Shown here piece after piece: positions 51,641-59,788 of a stretch of DNA of 64,000 nt. Both the position numbers and the translations under genes were made by a program. Position 1 is the stretch's first letter. Each line of letters opens with the position of its first letter. Source of the stretch: Sphingomonadales bacterium 39-57-19. Lineage in GTDB: Bacteria > Pseudomonadota > Alphaproteobacteria > Sphingomonadales > Sphingomonadaceae. The DNA lies in NCBI GenBank assembly GCA_002282385.1, contig NCJG01000007.1:1-64000 (forward strand). Reading direction: 5' to 3'. The notes below the pieces were generated by a model, which saw nothing but the letters and a program-made list of their open reading frames with translations, was not told the DNA's origin and did not search any database.

Positions 51641-52061
51641 GTCTTTTTAACGCATTCACGATCTTCGCGATCAGCGGGCGTCGCAATTGTTGCGCAATCG
51701 TTAGTTCGAATTCCGTCATTGGGTCAGGATACATCGCTGACTTGATTGCCTGAACAATCTCTTCGGCATCCAATGCTAATTCTCGACAAATAGATCGTGT
51801 GAAACCCAGCACATGCGATCGTCCGGGGAGCTTACTGAACTCACCGGCCTCGATATACTCAATAAATCGCGTTGAAATGGCGGTCTTTGCGGACAACTTT
51901 GCCACTGTCATTCTGCTTTTTTTTCTTGCAGTTTGTATGCATTGTCCAATGGCCAGCAAGGCATCGGTTGCGTCGTTTTGTTCCGTATCTGCCACTAGAA
52001 CTGCCCCCACATCCCCGATTCGTGGAGGGTAAATATTAATCAGAAAAGTTTTCGACAACAC
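51636..52061 (-). CDS. RodZ-N-terminal-like helix-turn-helix protein
   Basis: Up to 141 residues with an XRE/HTH_25-type domain (IGQCIQTARKKSRMTVAKLS, KTAISTRFIEYIEAGEFSKLPG, LGFTRSICRELALD). This is the N-terminal domain architecture of RodZ. The membrane helix and periplasmic part of RodZ are absent, and the tail (IAQQLRRPLIAKIVNALKR) is short and basic. No ATG start fits: GTG at 52061, or a later GTG before ADTEQ at 51995 with GGGGGC upstream, is likely. It may be a cytoplasmic DNA-binding regulator. Its 3' end overlaps the rpsI terminator. Confidence 0.7.
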   Translation of the reverse strand: MLSKTFLINIYPPRIGDVGAVLVADTEQNDATDALLAIGQCIQTARKKSRMTVAKLSAKTAISTRFIEYIEAGEFSKLPGRSHVLGFTRSICRELALDAEEIVQAIKSAMYPDPMTEFELTIAQQLRRPLIAKIVNALKRQ

Positions 52062-52117
52062 GGTTTGCCCAATTTGGGCATCGAGATTCAGTTGCTCCCG
52101 ATCCGCCGCTTACGGCA

Positions 52118-52555
52118 TTATGCCGGTATTTTTTCTATATACGTCTGCAGATTAGAGATTCTTGCTACCAAGAAGTCCCGCAACTCCTGCGTATAATCAG
52201 CAGCATTTGTTTGTGCTGGTAGGGCATATCCGCCCTTAATTTTATTTAGAAAACCTCTATTTGCTAAGTCTTCGAGTTTTCGTCGCGTCGTTTCTCGCCG
52301 CATGCCCAACCGTCGACAAACGAACTGAACGCTGACCGGAAATCTGAACTCATCAGGGATAGCCTGACCCTCGGCTCCATAGGTTTTGAGCAAATATCCG
52401 TCATGCCGGATTTCCCGAGTGCTTTCCGTTGCAACCACGCAAATAATGCTAATTTCGTCAGTAGAAAATCCATATTTTTCAACGCAGAAGTGCATGAAAT
52501 CACTTATGAACTCGACGACAAATGATGATATAAATCTCGTTGGTAATTCGTCCAC
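52118..52555 (-). CDS. Winged-helix (Crp-type) DNA-binding protein of unknown role
   Basis: A 145-residue protein. The C-terminal half has a helix-turn-helix that reads like the Crp/FNR type (VSVQFVCRRLGMRRETTRRKL, then LANRGFLNKIKGGYALP). The N-terminal half (FVVEFISDFMHFCVEKYGFS, ISIICVVATESTREIR) is not recognised. It starts at GTG 52555 behind a strong GGAGG site. Its upstream region carries a 54-nt block also found in front of the 54284-54496 gene. Partner and regulon are unknown. Confidence 0.65.
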   Translation of the reverse strand: MDELPTRFISSFVVEFISDFMHFCVEKYGFSTDEISIICVVATESTREIRHDGYLLKTYGAEGQAIPDEFRFPVSVQFVCRRLGMRRETTRRKLEDLANRGFLNKIKGGYALPAQTNAADYTQELRDFLVARISNLQTYIEKIPA

Positions 52556-52580
52556 AAAACCTCCACCCCCCAGGAATTCT

Positions 52581-52634
52581 GCTCGTGAATCAGAATGCGG
52601 TTAACGAAGGCATTAGGCAAGCGGCGATATTGAC
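52581..52634 (-). promoter_or_regulatory. Shared 54-nt leader, copy 1
   Basis: This block matches 54515-54568 at 42 of 54 positions without gaps, including an identical 16-nt core TTAGGCAAGCGGCGAT. Read on the minus strand it gives TTGCCT, a 17-nt spacer and CATTCT, which could serve as a weak promoter. It ends 26 nt before the GTG start of the winged-helix gene. Confidence 0.65.
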
Positions 52635-52764
52635 TTACTTCTCTCTGGATCCGTTTTAGCGGACCCAGAGCGTCGAGAACGCAGTGCGGGTGTTACCTAT
52701 ATGAAATATGTGATGCGGCATCCAAGGGACCGCACTTACGACCACCGCATAGTGCCATGGAACT

Positions 52765-54255
52765 TTACGCGAATATGAGTTTGTAGAGGTTGACGAAATA
52801 ATCCTTTCGGTCGGCAGTGCCGCCATATTGCCAATAAACGGCCTCAAAATTCCCATCGCCGTCAAAATCATCGAAACCGATCAGTTTCCCGCTACCTTCA
52901 GAAGGCGGAAGGGACACGTTGAAGTTACGGAATGATGCACCATTCTCATTTATGAAAATCCTGAGCGTGCCGTCCTGCCGGGCAAAGACTATATCGTCTT
53001 TGCCGTCTTTGCTGACGTCTTTGACATAGAGCGCTGGAGACCATTGTAAGAACCCTGCGTAAACATCAGAATTGTCCTGCCTGATGGCTATACTGGTAAT
53101 ATCGACGAATTTACCGGCGTCGTTTCTGATAATCTGAAGATAGTCCCCGCCATAATAAGGGGAATATCTGGAGTGGGAGATTATGAGGTCGAGATCCCCA
53201 TCCTTATCCATATCCGTGGTTCGCGTCTCCATGTGGAGAGTGTTTTCTGTACCATAAACCGTTGCGGGAAGCGGCGTCTTATCATCGAAACTGAAATTAC
53301 CCTTATTGTTCCAGAATACATAACTGTACGCCGAACCGTGCCCAAACCCGGCAACAATATCGTCGTACTTGTCGCCGTTGAAATCGGCGAGATGCACATC
53401 CAACCACAAATTATTCTGCCCGTTGGGGATTTGGGTTGGGTTCAGCAGCGGAACGGAGTTCAGTTGATCCAGAAAGCTGCTCGACCTGGAGGTGAATGAG
53501 CCTTCGGAATTTTGAAACAAGAACAAGGGTTCAAACCCTTCCCTGTGGCGCCAGTTGGCAATCAGGATATCATGCTTTCCGTCACCGTTAATGTCCCCTG
53601 TCGCCATTGCGTGGGCATCGGTTCCATTCGCCGCAAGACCCGATTGCGTAGTCAGGCGGGGAATAAGGTCTGCCCGTACCCTCGTCCCACTTGCACCGCC
53701 TAAGGCCAATACTGCCGTGCCATATGCCGTGGGGTCATTATAAACCCCAGACACGTTGTGCGCGACGAAGAATGCTGCTGGCGTTCCGTTGACGGTTAAA
53801 GACGCAGATCGCCGTGCGCCAAAAACGGATGGAAATTGGTCGTTAACGGCCTGCCGAAACTCTAATCTACCGTTATCATTGGAAAGATAGATATATGGTA
53901 ATCGCGCAAAAACCGGCGTCCCATATGCCTTGTTCAGCGGAATGATCAGTTCGGGGAACCGATCCTTCTGGAAATCTACAGCTATGCTCCCTTGAGGGAA
54001 AATGTCCGCAATACCTCTGGGGTTCGTCACGCCACCGTAAACATATTCGGGGACTACGTCGGATGAGGATGCTGTGTGAATTTGGTAGGATTTGCTGAGC
54101 GTTGCGCTCGTGTAAGCAATCGGCGTTGGCGGTGTCGGTGTTGTGGGGTTCGAGGGTATCGTGATGATCGGAGAACTGGGCGATGTGCTGCCACCGCCTC
54201 CACAAGCGGAAAGCAGCACGCATGCCGCCACCACCCTAAGACGACGTAGTTTCAA
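52765..54255 (-). CDS. FG-GAP/VCBS-repeat lipoprotein
   Basis: A 496-residue exported protein with lipobox LLSAC followed by a GGGGS stretch and a Pro/Thr-rich linker. The rest is a beta-propeller-like domain with repeated calcium-binding loops of the FG-GAP/VCBS type: GDINGDGKHDILIANW, ADFNGDKYDDIVAGFG, DMDKDGDLDLIISH, DVSKDGKDDIVFARQ and DDFDGDGNFEAVYW. Such proteins mediate adhesion or bind surface ligands. The start is a TTG at 54253-54255 with GGGGGAAG just upstream. It follows the 70-residue repeat protein after 28 bp and probably shares its promoter. Confidence 0.85.
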   Translation of the reverse strand: MKLRRLRVVAACVLLSACGGGGSTSPSSPIITIPSNPTTPTPPTPIAYTSATLSKSYQIHTASSSDVVPEYVYGGVTNPRGIADIFPQGSIAVDFQKDRFPELIIPLNKAYGTPVFARLPYIYLSNDNGRLEFRQAVNDQFPSVFGARRSASLTVNGTPAAFFVAHNVSGVYNDPTAYGTAVLALGGASGTRVRADLIPRLTTQSGLAANGTDAHAMATGDINGDGKHDILIANWRHREGFEPLFLFQNSEGSFTSRSSSFLDQLNSVPLLNPTQIPNGQNNLWLDVHLADFNGDKYDDIVAGFGHGSAYSYVFWNNKGNFSFDDKTPLPATVYGTENTLHMETRTTDMDKDGDLDLIISHSRYSPYYGGDYLQIIRNDAGKFVDITSIAIRQDNSDVYAGFLQWSPALYVKDVSKDGKDDIVFARQDGTLRIFINENGASFRNFNVSLPPSEGSGKLIGFDDFDGDGNFEAVYWQYGGTADRKDYFVNLYKLIFA

Positions 54256-54283
54256 TCAACTTCCCCCAGAATAAATGCGTGCA

Positions 54284-54496
54284 TCACTTCCCAGCAAATA
54301 CGCTGGAAATTTGGCGACCCTTATGATCGTAAACATAGATTTGGCTGCCTCTACGCACGCTGACCGTGCTGGATGTATATCCTTTCAGACCGTCATTCGG
54401 TCCAGTGCCGGCAAACACGGAGCATAGCTGACGCTGTCCGGCACCATAGACATAAACCTGACTGCCTCTTTGGACAGCTGTGACTATCTCGGACAC
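54284..54496 (-). CDS. 70-residue protein made of two similar repeats
   Basis: A small protein consisting of an internal duplication: VTAVQRGSQVYVYGAGQRQL with CSVFAG, then VSVRRGSQIYVYDHKGRQIS with SVFAG. Each unit looks like a short beta-meander. There is no signal peptide. It starts at GTG (54494-54496) behind GGGGGTGG. It is co-oriented with and 28 bp upstream of the FG-GAP lipoprotein gene, and carries copy 2 of the 54-nt leader. Small proteins of this pattern occur in other bacteria, without known function. Confidence 0.75.
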   Translation of the reverse strand: MSEIVTAVQRGSQVYVYGAGQRQLCSVFAGTGPNDGLKGYTSSTVSVRRGSQIYVYDHKGRQISSVFAGK

Positions 54497-54514
54497 ATTC
54501 CACCCCCATTATCT

Positions 54515-54568
54515 GCCCTTGAATGACAATGCGTTGAACCAAGAGGTTAGGCAAGCGGCGATGTTGGC
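54515..54568 (-). promoter_or_regulatory. Shared 54-nt leader, copy 2
   Basis: Pairs with 52581-52634 (78 percent identity, no gaps). The minus strand reads TTGCCT, 17 nt, CATTGT, promoter-like as in copy 1. It ends 19 nt before the GTG of the 70-residue protein, so both transcription units of this block may be controlled together. Confidence 0.65.
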
Positions 54569-54657
54569 CGAAGGCTTATGCAATGCTGCCGGTAACAGGG
54601 GTATCGCAACGCCCGTTTGTCATTGTGTTTCCGATGGTTAAACGGCACATACCGCGC

Positions 54658-55548
54658 ATGATCAAATATATCCTTATTGCTTTGCTCCTTGCACTTGTTG
54701 GTTCCGGCTTATGGCTCTGGAACAAGAGTGATCCACAAAAGCTCGATTTTGCGGACCGGTGGGCGCCGGGCGCCGCCGAGTTTGATGGAGCGCCTGTGAC
54801 GGCGATCGCTTACGGAACCGACGCGCGGCAGAAGCTGGATATCTATGCGCCTGAAGGTAATGCGTCTGCGCCTTACCCCGTCCTCATCTTCTTTCATGGT
54901 GGCGCATGGCGCGATGGTGAGCGGGAAGGTTATGGCTTTTTGGGCCGTGCCTTTGCATCGCGCGGTTTTGTTACCGTCATTGCCGATTATCGCAAATCAC
55001 CAAAGGTTCGCTTCCCCGCATTTGTGGACGATACAGCGGAGGCCATCGCGTGGGTGCACGCAAATATCGCCAAGCATCAGGGCAACAAAGACAACATTTT
55101 CCTGATGGGGCACAGCGCCGGCGCGCATATCGCGATGATGACCGCGCTTGATCCGCGCTATTTGAAGGCGCAGGGCCTTGGGACGGACGTTATTAAAGGC
55201 GTGATCGGGCTCGCTGGCCCATATGATTTCTTGCCGCTCACGACCGATTCATCGAAAATTGCCTTTGGCCAATGGCCCGACTTAACCGAGACCCAGCCGA
55301 TCACCTATGCGCGCGCCGATGCGCCGCCTTTGTTGTTGCTGACGGGGGACAAGGACACTGTGGTTAAACCACGCAACAGCAAGGTCCTGTCGGAACGGAT
55401 TGCCGCGCTGGGTGGGAAACAGCAGCTGAAAATCTATCCGGATGTTGGCCATTCCGACATCATCATGGCGGTCGCACGCCCCTTTCGGAACAAGGCGTCG
55501 GTCATAACCGATGTTACGACCTTCATAAAAGCGCACAGACCGCGTTAA
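54658..55548 (+). CDS. Alpha/beta hydrolase, carboxylesterase-like
   Basis: A 296-residue protein with an N-terminal membrane anchor or signal (MIKYILIALLLALVGSGLWLW). The hydrolase core has the oxyanion motif FFHGGAWRDGER and the nucleophile elbow MGHSAGAHIA. The catalytic Asp is in TGDKDTVV and the catalytic His in GHSD near the end. This pattern suits esterases of the BD-FAE/HSL-like type. The ATG at 54658 is preferred, since upstream codons add an unconserved extension. Substrate unknown. Confidence 0.85.
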   Translation: MIKYILIALLLALVGSGLWLWNKSDPQKLDFADRWAPGAAEFDGAPVTAIAYGTDARQKLDIYAPEGNASAPYPVLIFFHGGAWRDGEREGYGFLGRAFASRGFVTVIADYRKSPKVRFPAFVDDTAEAIAWVHANIAKHQGNKDNIFLMGHSAGAHIAMMTALDPRYLKAQGLGTDVIKGVIGLAGPYDFLPLTTDSSKIAFGQWPDLTETQPITYARADAPPLLLLTGDKDTVVKPRNSKVLSERIAALGGKQQLKIYPDVGHSDIIMAVARPFRNKASVITDVTTFIKAHRPR

Positions 55549-56861
55549 GCCGCGTCTGCGGTTTTTGGCGCAACTATTTTTTGCCGATAGGAAATGACCA
55601 GCAGCGCGGCGTTGACCACCGCTGCGCCTAACATCGCAAATGCTGCACCGACCTCGCCATAAGTCGGCATCAGCCAGATCATCATCAGCACCACGACAAT
55701 AGCGCCGGCAAGGCTGCACAGCATCACGCGGCCTGCCTTGCCCGCGGTGAGCAGCGCAGGCTCCAGCCCCAATGTGGCAAATTGGATGGCGGTGGCCGTG
55801 CCTAAGATCAATACCAACGGATAAGCGGCGACAAACTCTGCGCCAAATATCCACATCAAGGCGGGTTTTCCGGCGAAGCCGACAATCGCCAAAACGAGCA
55901 CCGCCGCAACGCCGGACACTTTAATCATGCGGCTGAGCAAATTGCTGGCATCTTTGGCGTCGACGGTGTGCGCAACGCGGGCATATTCGGTGAATATCGC
56001 CATCGATATGGCGTCACCGACGCGGGCAAACACCTGACCCAATTGATAGCCAAGCCGGAAAAATCCAGCAGCCGCTGCGCCGACGGAGAAGCCGACGACA
56101 ACCGCAACCACTTGTTGGCTGGTTAGCTTAAAGCTGGATCCCATATTGGACCATAACGCGAATTTGGTAATGCCGGGGAAGCTCTCCTGAAAGCCACGCA
56201 GCGTTGGCATACTGCTGAGCCGCAGCGGCAATTTGAGCCGGCGCAAAACATTGCCCCAAACCCATATCGTTGGCACCATTTCGGACAATAGCCACACCGC
56301 GAGGAACCCCCATGCCGTAGGCTGTGTCAGCACCAATATGCCAGTGCCGATAAGGCGGATAATGGGCACCAGCATGTCTGGAATGGCGGCGTCGCCAAAG
56401 CGGTCGTTGATGCGCAGCAGCCCTGTCGGTGTCGAACGGGCGGACAGCACCAAAAGGGTCGTGAAGCCGACCACGGCGATTGCCTCTGGATCACTCCAAC
56501 CTTGGTTATATGCAAGCGCCCAAGCGCCGACCATCGCGACCAGGAACGCCAACAATACCCCGATTATATCAAGGATCAGGCAAAACCATGTGAGTTCGGC
56601 CAGCTTTTGATCGGACTTTGTGTGCACCAATGTCGTGCCATAGCGGATCAGAATTTGCCACGTCTGGAATGATGTGAAGCTGGATATCGTCTGGGCAAAG
56701 CTGAAGATCAGCATGAATTTGCCAAATTCTGCCGCACCCAAGCTTTGGGTAGAAACGGCAAGGTAAATGAGGCTGAGCACCGCAGAGGTGGTCTTTGGCA
56801 AGAACAGCCAAGCGCCCGATTGCAAAATGCGCCGCCCACTCCCCCGTTTTTGTTCAGCCAT
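55545..56861 (-). CDS. Polysaccharide flippase, MOP superfamily
   Basis: A 438-residue polytopic membrane protein with about 12 helices and a typical Wzx/PST start (SGAWLFLPKTTSAVLSLIYL). The C-terminal half repeats the fold (ITKFALWSNMGSSFK, FFRLGYQLGQVFARV). It would flip an undecaprenyl-linked oligosaccharide across the inner membrane. ATG at 56861 begins before the first helix; a longer frame to 57014 lacks support and would overlap the divergent gene. It is divergent from a CDP-glycerol-transferase-like gene, so a surface glycan locus is likely. Confidence 0.83.
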   Translation of the reverse strand: MAEQKRGSGRRILQSGAWLFLPKTTSAVLSLIYLAVSTQSLGAAEFGKFMLIFSFAQTISSFTSFQTWQILIRYGTTLVHTKSDQKLAELTWFCLILDIIGVLLAFLVAMVGAWALAYNQGWSDPEAIAVVGFTTLLVLSARSTPTGLLRINDRFGDAAIPDMLVPIIRLIGTGILVLTQPTAWGFLAVWLLSEMVPTIWVWGNVLRRLKLPLRLSSMPTLRGFQESFPGITKFALWSNMGSSFKLTSQQVVAVVVGFSVGAAAAGFFRLGYQLGQVFARVGDAISMAIFTEYARVAHTVDAKDASNLLSRMIKVSGVAAVLVLAIVGFAGKPALMWIFGAEFVAAYPLVLILGTATAIQFATLGLEPALLTAGKAGRVMLCSLAGAIVVVLMMIWLMPTYGEVGAAFAMLGAAVVNAALLVISYRQKIVAPKTADAA

Positions 56862-57001
56862 TACGCCAGATCCCCAATCAGTCTGCGGGACTAGTGCACT
56901 TCCGCCGTTAATCAAAGCCATGTCATGACGTGCAGGTAAAAAATTGAACGCGCCGCAAACTGGTCGCAAAAATCTATCAATAGCGATAGATGCCGCTTTG
57001 T

Positions 57002-58228
57002 ATGAATAATCCACGACACAAGAAGGCTGCGGCGTCCGTCAAATCGGACGTCATTTTCCTGTTCAACCATGATGCGGGCCACCAAGTGGCGCATTTGGCG
57101 GGGACAGCCGGCGCATTCGCGTTGCGTGAAAAATCCTTTCGGGCGATCGTTGCCTTTGGCAGTGACGTTACGCGAAAAGAGGTCGAAAGGCTGCTGACGC
57201 CCGAACAGATTGCCGCCTTGCATTGGCGGTCACTGGCGTTACCCGAATGGCTCAAGACGCTTACCAACGGCCTGAACCGGATCGTGCCCGTTCACCGAAT
57301 ATTGCGTTTATATTGGCATAATGCGTTCTTACGGAAATCCGTCGCCATCGTGTCGACGGAACGCACATGCCTTACCCTGAAACGCCATTGGACCAAATTT
57401 CGCCGCCGCAAACATTGCCCTGCCTTTGTCTGTGTGCCCCATGGCGCGGGGGACCGGAATGTATCTTTTCACCCTGCATTCCGGGACTTTGACCTGTTGA
57501 TGGTCAGCGGACAAAAGGTTGTGGACCAGATGGTGGATGCTGGCGTGTCCACGCCCGAACGATGCCGGATCATCGGTTATCCAAAGTTCGACATTTTGCG
57601 GGGGCGCACCCCCGAAACATTTTTCGACAACGGCAAGCCGACGTTTTTATATAACCCGCATTTCGATCCCCATATGTCCAGCTGGTTCGATCACGGGACG
57701 GACATATTGGAATTTTTTTACCAGAACGCGGACCGTTACAATCTGATCTTTGCGCCGCATGTGATGCTATTTTATAAAAAGGTGCATATTTCGCCCGAAT
57801 ATCGCGTGACCCGCACGCGACCAGATATTGATCCCAAATATTATGATGCCCCGAATATCCGGATCGATGTGGATAGTGCGCGCCTGTTTGACATGAGCTA
57901 CACCCTGTCCGCAGACGTCTATATTGGCGATGTTTCAAGCCAGGTGTATGAATTTCTGCATCGCCCGCGCGCCTGTTTTTTCATCGATACGCACAGTGCG
58001 GTCGCGCCCGGCGCGCCGCCAGAATATGATTTCTGGAACAACGGCCCGGTTGTCCGCACGGCCAAGCAGTTGATAGCATTGTTGCCCGATCATGCGCAGA
58101 TTGCCGCCCAATATCGCAAAGCCCAAGAGCAGCGCATGGCCTACACCGCCGACCAAAGCGATCCGCGCCCAGCCTCGGACCGCGGTGCTGAGGCTTTGGG
58201 GCGATATATTGAAAGCTTAGCTAGCTGA
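57002..58228 (+). CDS. CDP-glycerol glycerophosphotransferase-like glycosyltransferase
   Basis: A 408-residue protein with a two-lobed GT-B-like layout. Recognisable family segments are VCVPHGAGDRNVSFHP, RIIGYPKFDIL, FLYNPHFDPHMSSW and LSADVYIGDVSSQVYEFL. These resemble the C-terminal catalytic part of CDP-glycerol:poly(glycerophosphate) transferases, where H/D residues hold the nucleotide. In Gram-negative bacteria such proteins build phospho-glycerol or phospho-ribitol containing capsules or decorate glycans. The start may be ATG 56990 or 57002. The donor substrate is inferred only. Confidence 0.72.
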   Translation: MNNPRHKKAAASVKSDVIFLFNHDAGHQVAHLAGTAGAFALREKSFRAIVAFGSDVTRKEVERLLTPEQIAALHWRSLALPEWLKTLTNGLNRIVPVHRILRLYWHNAFLRKSVAIVSTERTCLTLKRHWTKFRRRKHCPAFVCVPHGAGDRNVSFHPAFRDFDLLMVSGQKVVDQMVDAGVSTPERCRIIGYPKFDILRGRTPETFFDNGKPTFLYNPHFDPHMSSWFDHGTDILEFFYQNADRYNLIFAPHVMLFYKKVHISPEYRVTRTRPDIDPKYYDAPNIRIDVDSARLFDMSYTLSADVYIGDVSSQVYEFLHRPRACFFIDTHSAVAPGAPPEYDFWNNGPVVRTAKQLIALLPDHAQIAAQYRKAQEQRMAYTADQSDPRPASDRGAEALGRYIESLAS

Positions 58229-58912
58229 TGAGGTCTCGTTAGGGCTGCGGAAATCGAGCACGCCCCAATTGGCTTCGGCAGCCGCCTTCATAAAGCGTTT
58301 GGATGGGTTCACCGCATAGCCTTCGTCTGCGAAGTCTAAAGTGAAGCGGTCGCTCAGATCGTCCGAATAAAAACGGATATGCGCATCTTGGCGGTTAATG
58401 CCTTGCTGCGACAGCCATTCCTGCACACGGCGCAATTTTTCTGCGGCGTAGCAATTCTCGCCGGCGATGCGGTGCATCAATTGGCCGTCTGTTTCGCCGA
58501 TATGACGCGTTGCAATAACCGCATCAAAACCAATTTTGGCACCGATGTTGCCCGCATAAAAATTGGGTGCAGCGGTTGCCATCACCAGCAACGCCCCGCG
58601 CGCGCGATCGGCGTCGATGCGTGCAACGGCACCCGGCTGTAGGCCTTCGCGCACAACCCGTTCGGCAAAATCGGCGACGATATTGGATAGGCTATCTGGA
58701 CAGATTTTGCGCCCGATGAACATCGCGATCCCAAATTGCTTCAGCGGTTTGCGCCCATATAGGCCAAGCTTATATCCCAGCATCGCGGTGATCCAGACCG
58801 GCAGTAATGCCAGCCGAATGGGCGCGGTCCGCCGTGCATAAAATAGCAGAAAATGGGTAAAGGTCGGGCGACGGGTTATGGTCTTGTCGAGATCATATAT
58901 TGCAATATTCAT
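58217..58912 (-). CDS. HAD-IB family phosphatase (CicA/SerB-like)
   Basis: A 231-residue HAD-IB hydrolase. Motif I IYDLDKTITRRPTF carries the catalytic Asp pair, and motif II is LLVMATAAPNFYA. Motif III/IV is the late HIRFYSDDLSDRFTLDFAD. The membrane-facing cap (ALLPVWITAMLGYKLGLY) is like the CicA/SerB-type group. It may dephosphorylate a phosphosugar or lipid in the glycan cluster, but the substrate is unknown. Its start region overlaps the 5' part of the divergent NTP-transferase frame. Confidence 0.83.
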   Translation of the reverse strand: MNIAIYDLDKTITRRPTFTHFLLFYARRTAPIRLALLPVWITAMLGYKLGLYGRKPLKQFGIAMFIGRKICPDSLSNIVADFAERVVREGLQPGAVARIDADRARGALLVMATAAPNFYAGNIGAKIGFDAVIATRHIGETDGQLMHRIAGENCYAAEKLRRVQEWLSQQGINRQDAHIRFYSDDLSDRFTLDFADEGYAVNPSKRFMKAAAEANWGVLDFRSPNETSSAS

Positions 58913-58993
58913 ATTTGGTCGCCAAGCCCCACCCCAAGGTATGCCAAATGCGTTGGCGTGCCCCCCGATTTGGACGCGTTTAGGAGAAGCTGT

Positions 58994-59788
58994 TTGCAAG
59001 CGCAATGGACCTGCATCGTCCTTGCCGGGCAAAGGCCTGGTACGGATATGTTTGCACAGCATTTCGGGCTTGAGCTGAAAGCTCTTGTGCCCGTGCGCGG
59101 CGAACCGATGATTAGCCATGTCGTGCGGACGCTGCGTACGTCGCCGCTTATCGGTGAAATCATTGTTCTATGTCAGGAACCCGATGCGCTGCGTTCCGCG
59201 GTAGATGCCGCAGGCGGCGCGACGCTGGTCGAAAGCCTGAGCAGTATATCGCTGAGCATCAAACGGCAGGTCGATGCGTTAGGATTTTCGTCGCCGATAT
59301 TGGTGACCACCGCGGACCACCCCTTGTTAACCGTCGATATGATCGCCGAATTTCTGGGTAAAGCGGGGGGCGACGTTGCCATTGCGATGGTGGAACGCAA
59401 GACGATGTTGGCGCGGTTTCCCGATGCCAAACGCACATGGCTGCGTTTTTCGGACGGCGCATGGTCCGGCGCAAATCTCTTTGCATTGATGAGCCCCAAG
59501 TCCGCATTCGCACTCGATTTATGGGCAGAGGCTGAACAGGATCGCAAGAAAGCATGGCGCTTGTTCATGCACTTCGGGGTGCGGCTGGCCCTGCGCGCGC
59601 TGACCCGCACGATTGGATTGCGGCAGGCTTTGATCATTGCGGGCAAACGCCTTGGCCTTGTTGCTACGCTGGTGCCGATGTCTGACCCTGTTGCCGCAAT
59701 CGACGTCGATAAGGTCAGCGACCATATATTGGCCGAGAAAATTCTTATCGACCGCGAAACATTGGCGCGCTCAAATCTGGCTGCTTGA
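58994..59788 (+). CDS. NTP-transferase domain protein (MobA-like)
   Basis: A 264-residue protein with a MobA-type nucleotidyltransferase fold: the nucleotide loop is IVLAGQRPG followed by KALVPVRGEPMISHVV, and TTADHPLL carries the metal-binding Asp. The C-terminal third is helical. The start is probably TTG at 58994 with AGGAG seven bases upstream; the frame to 58853 is unlikely because it runs through the divergent gene. Together with the HAD-IB phosphatase it could make an activated phospho-sugar or polyol for the adjacent transferase and flippase. Confidence 0.72.
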   Translation: MQAQWTCIVLAGQRPGTDMFAQHFGLELKALVPVRGEPMISHVVRTLRTSPLIGEIIVLCQEPDALRSAVDAAGGATLVESLSSISLSIKRQVDALGFSSPILVTTADHPLLTVDMIAEFLGKAGGDVAIAMVERKTMLARFPDAKRTWLRFSDGAWSGANLFALMSPKSAFALDLWAEAEQDRKKAWRLFMHFGVRLALRALTRTIGLRQALIIAGKRLGLVATLVPMSDPVAAIDVDKVSDHILAEKILIDRETLARSNLAA

